From positions 1 to 26,609 of the forward strand of contig JBOFIR010000212.1 in assembly GCA_051650265.1 (NCBI GenBank): 26,609 bases of DNA. Reading direction: 5' to 3'. Numbering within the stretch: position 1 is the first letter of the stretch; each line of letters opens with the position of its first letter. Positions 5,540-11,124 of this stretch are shown here, piece by piece. The DNA is from JBOFEH01 sp051650265 (lineage in GTDB: Bacteria > Bacillota > Clostridia > Lachnospirales > Cellulosilyticaceae). The notes under the pieces were generated by a model, which saw only the letters and a list, made by a program, of their open reading frames with translations, was not told the origin of the DNA and ran no database searches. The position numbers were made by a program, and so were the translations under genes.

Positions 5540-5800
5540 ATGTATAAGGCTGTTCTAACAAAACAAGCATTAAAAGACTTAGAGAAATTGAAGTCTACTC
5601 ATTTATCACAAGAAGCAAAAGGATTGGTGGATGTTATTAAAGAAAATCCGTATCAGAAGCCCCCTGCATATGAAAAGTTAGTGGGAAATTTGGATGGGTG
5701 CTACTCAAGAAGAATTAATATACAGCATCGTCTTGTCTATGAAGTATTAGAAGAAGAAAAAGTAATAAAGATACTAAGAATGTGGACACATTATGAATAG
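5540..5800 (+). CDS. yoeB: YoeB/Txe-family mRNA interferase toxin
   Basis: This 86-residue protein is of normal YoeB/Txe length. Family landmarks visible are LEKLVGNLDGCYSRRINIQHRL split over residues 45-66, with the basic RR and the R of QHRLVY, and the C-terminal MWTHYE with the catalytic-type His near the end. Known members cut mRNA at the ribosomal A site. Its TAG stop (5798-5800) is the first triplet of repeat R9. With yefM it forms a complete, self-promoted module between R8 and R9. Confidence 0.93.
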   Translation: MYKAVLTKQALKDLEKLKSTHLSQEAKGLVDVIKENPYQKPPAYEKLVGNLDGCYSRRINIQHRLVYEVLEEEKVIKILRMWTHYE

Positions 5801-5912
5801 CAAGGCCAGGCTCTTGAAGGCAGGTCGCCTAGCCTAGGGGGACAGACCCTTGCATACGTCAAGTCAATGAAATCAAGGCCGCCACAGGTAATAAGATATT
5901 ACCTGTGGCGGC
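5798..5912 (+). repeat. Array repeat R9 (full length, best conserved)
   Basis: The stop of yoeB is its TAG. GCAAGG (5800-5805) pairs with CCTTGC (5848-5853); AGGCT (5808-5812) with AGCCT (5831-5835); GGC (5819-5821) with GCC (5827-5829). The core reads GGGGGACAGACCC and the tail GCATACGTCAAG. The 3' hairpin is perfect. Confidence 0.92.
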
Positions 5913-5918
5913 TTTTTT
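5878..5918 (+). terminator. 3' hairpin of R9, canonical terminator
   Basis: GCCGCCACAGGTAAT (5878-5892) pairs perfectly with ATTACCTGTGGCGGC (5898-5912), loop of 5, followed by TTTTTT. It should end the yefM-yoeB transcript. Confidence 0.85.
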
Positions 5919-5953
5919 ATTTTTAGCCACTTCTATCTCTTAATCATTTAGGT

Positions 5954-5980
5954 TATACTTAAAATATAAGATAACGTATA
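5954..5980 (+). promoter_or_regulatory. Operator-like inverted repeat upstream of Rpn 2
   Basis: TATAC (5954-5958) and GTATA (5976-5980) with a 17-bp gap, the same arrangement as at 2126-2152. The surrounding TATCTCTTAATCA and TTATACTTAAAA blocks are also shared. A common regulator or shared ancestry of the promoter segment is implied. Confidence 0.5.
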
Positions 5981-6001
5981 AAAGAGTAGGAGGATGATAT
6001 A

Positions 6002-6823
6002 GTGAGAAAAGGATTATTGGACCCGAAGGTAGATTTTGTCTTTAAAAATATTTTTGGTTCAGAAAAACACCCAGAAATACTAATTTCATTTCTCAATGCC
6101 ATACTCAAGCCCTTAGAGCCGATAGTAGGGGTAGAAATCAAGGGCACTGATATTGCTAAACATTTTATAGAGGATAAGTATTCTAGATTGGATATTAAGG
6201 CAGTGACGAGTCAACATGAGATTATTAATATAGAAATTCAGCTTAAAAATGAACATAATATGGTTAAAAGAAGTCTCTATTATTTAAGTAAGATGTATGA
6301 GGAACAACTTGGAGAAGGGGGTGATTATGCTGCTTTAAAAAGAACAATATGCATCAATATCCTTAATTTTAAATATCTAAAGACAGAAATTTTTCATACA
6401 GGGTATCGTCTAAAGGAGATACAGACAAATGAGGAACTGACGGATATCATAGAAATGCATTTTATAGAAATACCGAAGTTACCGGTAGAAAGTGACGAGA
6501 CAGATATGCTTGTGGCTTGGACAGAGTTTCTAAGAGATCCAGAGAGTGAGAAAGTAAGAAATCTTGAACTTACTATTCAGGAAGTGAGAGAAGCTAAAAA
6601 TGAACTCATAAGGATGAGTAACAATGAAGAACAACGAGCAATGTATGAGATGCGTGAAAAAGTATTAAAAGATAAAGTAAGTGCTCTCAATAAGGCGAGA
6701 GAAGAAGGAGAAGTACTTGGAATAGAGAAAGTGGCTAGAGCGCTGTTAGACATACTAGATGATGAAACGATAGCTATAAAGACCGGATTGTCTATACAAG
6801 AAGTAGCAAGGTTAAGGCAGTAG
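6002..6823 (+). CDS. Rpn/PDDEXK-type nuclease, copy 2
   Basis: This 273-residue protein has the typical Rpn opening LLDPKVDFVFKNIFGSEKHP, then catalytic-type D64 (SRLDIKA) and E78-x-Q80 (NIEIQ). Start is GTG 6002, with AGGAGG 8 bases upstream. The middle (VREAKNELIRMSNNEEQRAMY) is standard for the family. The last 28 residues (around LDDETIAIKTGLSIQEVARL) nearly match copy 1 although the N-terminal halves differ clearly, giving a mosaic pair. Known Rpn enzymes are Ca/Mg-dependent DNA endonucleases linked to recombination and defence. The TAG stop begins repeat R10. Confidence 0.9.
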   Translation: MRKGLLDPKVDFVFKNIFGSEKHPEILISFLNAILKPLEPIVGVEIKGTDIAKHFIEDKYSRLDIKAVTSQHEIINIEIQLKNEHNMVKRSLYYLSKMYEEQLGEGGDYAALKRTICINILNFKYLKTEIFHTGYRLKEIQTNEELTDIIEMHFIEIPKLPVESDETDMLVAWTEFLRDPESEKVRNLELTIQEVREAKNELIRMSNNEEQRAMYEMREKVLKDKVSALNKAREEGEVLGIEKVARALLDILDDETIAIKTGLSIQEVARLRQ

Positions 6824-6962
6824 AAAGGCCAGGCACTCAAAGGCAGAGCACCTAGCCTGGGGGGCAGATCTTGCATACGTCAAGTCAATAATTAGCCTGG
6901 GGGGGACAATCCCTGTTCTATGTCAAGCGGGTCATATCAAGGCGTCCGCAGGTAATGCAAAA
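6821..6962 (+). repeat. Array repeat R10 (tandem, second copy cut in the hairpin loop)
   Basis: The first part starts on the Rpn stop (TAGAAAGGCC) and runs to TACGTCAAGTCAAT at about 6889. A second partial copy restarts at TAGCCTGGGGGGG (6893) and runs through its core (GGGACAATCCC), TATGTCAAG and the left hairpin arm (GTCCGCAGGTAAT). The right arm is missing: the sequence changes to an Rpn gene remnant within the A-rich loop. Confidence 0.82.
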
Positions 6963-7010
6963 ATGAGTAACGATAAAGCGCAACGTGCCATGTATCAGGA
7001 CAATAGATAG
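6963..7010 (+). pseudogene. Remnant of a third Rpn gene
   Basis: It reads MSNDKAQRAMYQDNR and then stops. This corresponds to RMSNNEEQRAMYEMRE in copy 2 (DNA near 6613-6660) with clear codon-level similarity. Upstream it is joined directly to the loop of the R10 hairpin, and downstream to unrelated sequence. It is a scar of a lost or replaced Rpn module. Confidence 0.7.
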
Positions 7011-7029
7011 GCATTTGGAGGAATAAAAG

Positions 7030-7263
7030 ATGAGTAAAGAGGAATTGATAAAAGTCACACAAATACACTATGATGTACAATATGCTAAGTATAGAGAGCA
7101 AGGGCATAGTAGAGATATGGCAAGTGTTTTTGCTTGTGCATTTTTAGAGGGATTTTTGGAGAGCTACACAAAAAAATCTTTAGAGGAGCTTTCAGAAGAA
7201 GAGATACCGGGGTTCTTAGCGATGGTAGATGAAGTAGAGAGAAAAGTGGGCCTATGGGGTTAA
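7030..7263 (+). CDS. Small helical protein, unknown function
   Basis: This 77-residue protein has GGAGG 8 bases before the ATG, a real ribosome site. It is mostly helical and acidic at its end (SLEELSEEEIPGFLAMVDEVE), with no signal peptide, membrane helix or motif I recognise. It lies just after the Rpn remnant and before a degenerate repeat (R11) that starts at its stop codon (TAAGGATCCTGG). The slot implies an array module. It could be a lone antitoxin-like protein or the tail of an Rpn locus; neither is shown. Confidence 0.65.
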   Translation: MSKEELIKVTQIHYDVQYAKYREQGHSRDMASVFACAFLEGFLESYTKKSLEELSEEEIPGFLAMVDEVERKVGLWG

Positions 7264-7306
7264 GGATCCTGGCCTAGGAGACAGACTCTTGTATACATCA
7301 AGTTAA
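7261..7306 (+). repeat. Array repeat R11 (degenerate)
   Basis: It starts on the TAA of the upstream gene and keeps CCTGGCCTAGGAGACAGACTC and TATACATCAAG, about the 5' half of the unit with many changes. There is no 3' hairpin. It matches R6, the copy ahead of the broken ssb, in position. Confidence 0.65.
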
Positions 7307-7387
7307 AAAATAGATTTAAGACGCGCTAAAATATGTATAAAACAAACAAAATATGACCACACTCTAAAAAAATCAGAGGAGGATCAT

Positions 7388-7714
7388 ATGAATCAAGTAA
7401 CTTTAATGGGAAATCTAACAAGTGACTTAGAACTTAAAACTGCCAAGGAGAGCAATATCGTGTATACACAGTTTACCTTAGCGGTTAACCATAATGGCAA
7501 CAAGGATAGTGAGACGGAGTTTTTTGATATTGTCGCTTTCAATCAGAAGGCAAAGGTTTTGAGTGAACATATGAGTAAGGGAAGAAAGCTGCTGGTAGTA
7601 GGGAGTCTTAAGAGTAGTAACTACACAAGTACTGATGGCCAGAAGCGTAAGAGCATGCAGATTATCTTAGAGGATTTTGAATTTGCAGGCTACAAGAAAG
7701 CGTCAGCGGAATAG
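7388..7714 (+). CDS. ssbB: Short single-stranded DNA-binding protein (SsbB-like)
   Basis: This 108-residue OB-fold protein opens MNQVTLMGNLTSDLELK and shows FTLAVNH, FFDIVAFNQKAKVLSEHMSKG, LLVVGSL and SMQIILEDFEF in the order expected for bacterial SSB. It ends at the OB fold and lacks the long linker and acidic tip of housekeeping SSB. B. subtilis SsbB, made during competence, is short in the same way. GAGGAGG lies 7 bases ahead. It converges on dprA across one terminator, so an ssDNA role in uptake or recombination is reasonable. A broken copy lies at 3151-3350. Confidence 0.88.
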   Translation: MNQVTLMGNLTSDLELKTAKESNIVYTQFTLAVNHNGNKDSETEFFDIVAFNQKAKVLSEHMSKGRKLLVVGSLKSSNYTSTDGQKRKSMQIILEDFEFAGYKKASAE

Positions 7715-7725
7715 ATGCAAAAAAG

Positions 7726-7749
7726 AAGAGCCAAGATTGGCTCTTTTTT
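7726..7749. terminator. Bidirectional terminator between ssbB and dprA
   Basis: AAGAGCCA and TGGCTCTT around an AGAT loop, followed by TTTTTT on the + strand; the other side carries AAAAAAG, which serves the minus strand. It is duplicated after the broken ssb. Confidence 0.85.
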
Positions 7750-8825
7750 CATGGGCAAATTTGTGAGGGATCAAGATGCACGAGACCACCAAGTTGATAA
7801 ATACGGCCCTCTAATTCGAGAGAGAGGAGATATTCAGTGAGCTGTGAGAGATCCATATTGAGCACATGGCAGAGTGCATCAGGTGTATAGGGCTTTTGGG
7901 CGAGTAGCGCAAAGAGTTGGACATGCTCACTCTGATCAGGTACGGACCTAGGTTCGGGCGCGTGGGATATTTTTGGAAGCAGGGCAGGGAGATAGATAGA
8001 TGCGCCGCTAGCGATCAGCAAGTTGCTACCTTCACTGAGCGGATCGTAGATGCTACCAGGTAGAGCAAAGACAGTTTTGTCCAGTGAGAGGCCGAATTGA
8101 GCCGTATAAAGTGCCCCACTATTCTTGCTTGCTTCCATCACATAGATCGCATCAGAGAGCATTGCAATTACTTCGTTGCGCCTGAGAAAGTTTTGTTTGT
8201 GCACATCGGTAAAGGGTGGAAACTCAGAGATCACAGCACCTGTTTCAACGATTTTTTCCATAAGGGAGAGGTGTTCGCTGGGGTAGCAGCGATCAAGGCC
8301 AGTACCGACCACGGCAATAGTAGACCCTTGAGTTTTGAGGGTGCTGGTATGGGCGTGGCTATCCGTGCCTTTTGCAAGGCCGCTAATAATCACAGTAGAC
8401 TGTGTACTAAGATGTGTAGCAAGCTGATGCGTAGCATCTTTGCCATAGCTAGAGCACCGCCTAGCACCTACAATTGCTGCAGTATCGGGTGAATTCAGAA
8501 GCGTGAGATCACCTTTGACATAGAGTAAGGTAGGGGACTTGGCATAGCTTAGAAGACGGGCTGGATACTGCGGATCTTGGTAAGAGATCAGGTGGATCTT
8601 TTCAGCCAGGCAGTAGTCAAGGGTCTTCTGAGCCTTAGTCAGATCATGGGTTTCGTAGATGAGCCCAGCCAGTTTTTTGCCAATGCCAGGGACCTTTAGC
8701 AGTGCATCAGGAGATGCCTCATAAATCGCCTGAGGTGAGTCAAATGTTGCTAAGAGATTACGGATAAGGTAAGGACCTATACCGGGTATCAGATGAAGCC
8801 AAAGAAGATAGTTTAAATTTTCCAT
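7749..8825 (-). CDS. dprA: DNA processing protein DprA
   Basis: This 358-residue protein has helix-hairpin-helix segments near the N-terminus (IPGIGPYLIRNLL and KVPGIGKKLAGLI). The Rossmann-like DprA domain follows, with IVGARRCSSYG, ISGLAKGTDSHAH, VVGTGLDRCYP, SEFPPFTDVHKQNFLRRNEV and SGALYTAQFG. A winged-helix-like C-terminus ends the protein. DprA loads RecA on incoming single strands during transformation. I start at ATG 8825, with GAGG 9 bases ahead and 10 bases after the comM stop; a 17-residue extension to 8876 would overlap comM. It is the last gene of the RAYT-comM-dprA operon. Confidence 0.93.
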   Translation of the reverse strand: MENLNYLLWLHLIPGIGPYLIRNLLATFDSPQAIYEASPDALLKVPGIGKKLAGLIYETHDLTKAQKTLDYCLAEKIHLISYQDPQYPARLLSYAKSPTLLYVKGDLTLLNSPDTAAIVGARRCSSYGKDATHQLATHLSTQSTVIISGLAKGTDSHAHTSTLKTQGSTIAVVGTGLDRCYPSEHLSLMEKIVETGAVISEFPPFTDVHKQNFLRRNEVIAMLSDAIYVMEASKNSGALYTAQFGLSLDKTVFALPGSIYDPLSEGSNLLIASGASIYLPALLPKISHAPEPRSVPDQSEHVQLFALLAQKPYTPDALCHVLNMDLSQLTEYLLSLELEGRIYQLGGLVHLDPSQICP

Positions 8826-8835
8826 ATCAGGTACC

Positions 8836-10374
8836 TCACACAGTATGAAGAAGTGATTGTTCTTTTTCGAGTTCACGGCACATGAGTGCTTTGATCACAT
8901 GGGATTTCAAGATCGCATCGGAGGCTTCCATATCTGCAAAGGTCCGTGCGAGCTTGAGAAATTTATGATAAGTTCTGGCGCTATAGTTAAATTTATCGTA
9001 GGCTTGCCGCATCAGGAGATTGCTAGAATCATCGAGTTGACAGTAAGTTTCAATGAGGTCAGGTGTCATTTGTGCATTGCAATTGATGCCTTCAAACTTT
9101 TCATAGCGGTGCTTTTGGATGAGGCGTGCGTCTTCAACTTTGCGCCGCAAATCTTTGCTAGAAGGACCGGGCTTATGTGTCTGTAGGTCTAGAATATTGA
9201 GCGCCCTAAAATTCTTCTGTATGTCGATCCGGTCCATGATGGGGCCAGAGAGTTTGGCGCGGTACTTGGATACTTCGTAGTCTGTACAGTGACATCTAGG
9301 GTCACCAAAGTAGCCACAGGGGCAAGGGTTCATGGCAGCAACCAACATGAAATGAGCAGGGAAACGATGAGAGTACTGCACTCTGGAAATGGTGACATAG
9401 CCATCTTCGATAGGCTGCCTAAGTGCATCTAGCGTACGTTTGTTGAATTCAGCGATTTCATCAAGAAAGAGAATACCAGTGTGGGCAAGGGAGATTTCAC
9501 CAGGCATAGCAAAGGTGCCACCGCCGATCAGTGCGTTGAGTGATGCGTTGTGATGGGGTGCACGGAAGGGTCTTTGGGTGATCAGTTTGCCTTTGTTTTT
9601 GAGTAAACCTGAGACGCTGTAGATCTTAGTGATCTCCAGTGCTTCCTCTTCTGTGAGTGTGGGCAATATACCAGGAATACGCTTGGCAATCATGGACTTG
9701 CCACATCCGGGAGTGCCGGACATGAGGAGATTGTGTCCGCCTGCAGCGGCAATACAGATCGCATCAATGGCAGCATCCTGACCTCTCACATCACTAAAGT
9801 CAGCGATGTAGTGGCTAGCGTCTAGGTCAAAGTGAGGCTGCGGTGCGATGGGGGTGTAAGCATCTGTCATTTGCAGAAAGTTGGTAACGGCCAGGAGATC
9901 TTCGAAGGCAAAGATATTTATATCACGTACCAGACGTGCTTCTTCTAGATTATCTAGAGGAACGATGATGTTTTTGATGCCATGGGATTTGGCCTCAATC
10001 ACCATTGGGAGTATGCCGGAGCAGGCCCTGAGTTTGCCATTAAGGGAGAGTTCACCCATAATAGCGTACTTTTCGATGTCATCTACTGTGATTTGATTAG
10101 ACTGAATGAGTAGGCCAATGGCCATGCCAAGGTCAAAGTGTGAGCCGCGTTTCTTAAGATCACTAGGTGAGAGATTGACGAGAATTTTCATCTTGGGAAA
10201 TTCAAATTTGCAGTGGATAATAGCTGCTTCTAGCCGCTCCCTGGCTTCTTTCACAGCCTGATCAGCGAGTCCGACAATAGAGAGTGAGGGCTGACCGTAC
10301 AAAGTATCCACTTCGATGCCGACTAGATGTGCTTTGATTCCTAATATAGAAAAGCTATGAATAACAGTTGCCAT
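8836..10374 (-). CDS. comM: ComM/YifB-type AAA+ protein (Mg-chelatase-like)
   Basis: This 512-residue protein is full length. The N-terminal ComM domain (SFSILGIKAHLVGIEVD, GLADQAVKEARERL, NLSPSDLKKRGSHFDL) is followed by an AAA+ ATPase with Walker A GTPGCGKS at residues 220-227 and Walker B ILFLDE at 301-306. A Cys-rich loop, NPCPCGYFGDPRCHC, comes next, then the Mg-chelatase-like C-terminal domain. Characterised ComM is a hexameric helicase that extends heteroduplex by branch migration in natural transformation. The start overlaps the RAYT gene by 20 bases and dprA follows 10 bases after its stop, so the three are co-transcribed. Confidence 0.94.
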   Translation of the reverse strand: MATVIHSFSILGIKAHLVGIEVDTLYGQPSLSIVGLADQAVKEARERLEAAIIHCKFEFPKMKILVNLSPSDLKKRGSHFDLGMAIGLLIQSNQITVDDIEKYAIMGELSLNGKLRACSGILPMVIEAKSHGIKNIIVPLDNLEEARLVRDINIFAFEDLLAVTNFLQMTDAYTPIAPQPHFDLDASHYIADFSDVRGQDAAIDAICIAAAGGHNLLMSGTPGCGKSMIAKRIPGILPTLTEEEALEITKIYSVSGLLKNKGKLITQRPFRAPHHNASLNALIGGGTFAMPGEISLAHTGILFLDEIAEFNKRTLDALRQPIEDGYVTISRVQYSHRFPAHFMLVAAMNPCPCGYFGDPRCHCTDYEVSKYRAKLSGPIMDRIDIQKNFRALNILDLQTHKPGPSSKDLRRKVEDARLIQKHRYEKFEGINCNAQMTPDLIETYCQLDDSSNLLMRQAYDKFNYSARTYHKFLKLARTFADMEASDAILKSHVIKALMCRELEKEQSLLHTV

Positions 10375-10942
10375 CAGTGGCCTCCTTTCTTAAGTTGAGT
10401 TTACTTTCTACAAATTCCTGATACAGTGTAGTGGCCCGGTCCTCAGGGAAGTAGCGCCAAATATAAGAGGGATTGATGCAACTTGTATCGGCTACGCCAA
10501 TCAGATAGGGGTAGCTAGACCAGGGATAATCCTGAGGAAGTGGCACCATCTGCGCGCGAACAGGATTCAGATGGATATAGCGGCTGGTCTCAAGGAGCTG
10601 GGTATCTGTTGCAATCAGTTCGGAGAAGAAGCGATCCTGAAAGAGGTGACCGATATAGTTATATTTCTTATTGAAGTAAATGGCATAGTTCATATTAAGG
10701 CGCTTCATGAAGAGCCCAATGTGTCTGGTGGTCGTTTGAATCAATAGATGGACATGATTATCCATCAGGCAGTAGGAAACCAGATGAAAAGGGGTGTCTT
10801 TAAAGTGCTTAAGTACATCTCCTAATAGGATAAGATACATCCCAAAGTCACTCTCATCCCGAAAAAGGTCATTCCGATGGTTGCCACGACAGGTAATATG
10901 ATAGCATGCATGTTCATGCCACTCCCGAGCTTTTCTAGGCAT
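10355..10942 (-). CDS. REP-associated tyrosine transposase (RAYT, Y1/HUH family)
   Basis: This 195-residue protein starts MPRKAREWHEHACYHITCRG, the usual opening of RAYT proteins. The HUH metal motif is H63-V-H65 in CLMDNHVHLL, and Y122 in SRYIHLNPVRA is the expected nucleophile. Known RAYTs cut single-stranded DNA at REP hairpins and are domesticated relatives of IS200/IS605 transposases; no IS ends flank it. AGGAGG lies at 10950-10955 on the minus strand. Unusually, it leads an operon with comM and dprA and overlaps comM by 20 bases. The repeat core GGGACAGTCCC found 15 times in the window, with one copy 48 bases upstream, is its plausible substrate. Confidence 0.9.
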   Translation of the reverse strand: MPRKAREWHEHACYHITCRGNHRNDLFRDESDFGMYLILLGDVLKHFKDTPFHLVSYCLMDNHVHLLIQTTTRHIGLFMKRLNMNYAIYFNKKYNYIGHLFQDRFFSELIATDTQLLETSRYIHLNPVRAQMVPLPQDYPWSSYPYLIGVADTSCINPSYIWRYFPEDRATTLYQEFVESKLNLRKEATDGNCYS

Positions 10943-10990
10943 AGCAATCCTCCTTATATCAGCTTTTTTTGGAGTATTGCCAAAGTCATG

Positions 10991-11029
10991 CCAGCCTAAA
11001 CGGGGACAGTCCCTTACATATGTCAGGTA
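10991..11029 (+). repeat. Short REP-like copy R12
   Basis: CCAGCCTAAAC, then the palindrome GGGACAGTCCC (11003-11013) and TTACATATGTCAGG. It lies between the divergent RAYT and kinase genes. Confidence 0.85.
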
Positions 11030-11124
11030 AATGTCGAATAAACTTGAAAATTTGATATATTAACGTTAGTATAATAAGTAGAGCAAATTGCGTATGGGAA
11101 AGATAACTACAGGGGGGATTGTTA

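Noticed and set aside
66..7306. CRISPR array
   Set aside because: The repeats are over 100 bp, imperfect, and separated by whole genes of varied length rather than short uniform spacers; there are no cas genes.
225..7306. A true integron with attC sites
   Set aside because: I see no integron integrase, no attI, and no consistent GTTRRRY/RYYYAAC core in the repeats. I keep only the resemblance of layout as a finding.
8826..8876. N-terminal extension of DprA to 8876
   Set aside because: It would overlap comM by 41 bases and has no ribosome site; ATG 8825 has GAGG at good spacing.
8097..9186. Open frames on the + strand opposite dprA and comM
   Set aside because: They are shadows of clearly conserved minus-strand genes and have no ribosome sites or recognisable domains.
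10943..11124. Insertion sequence around the RAYT gene
   Set aside because: No terminal repeats, target duplication or IS200/IS605 subterminal hairpins bound the gene, and it is embedded in the comM-dprA operon, so it looks domesticated.
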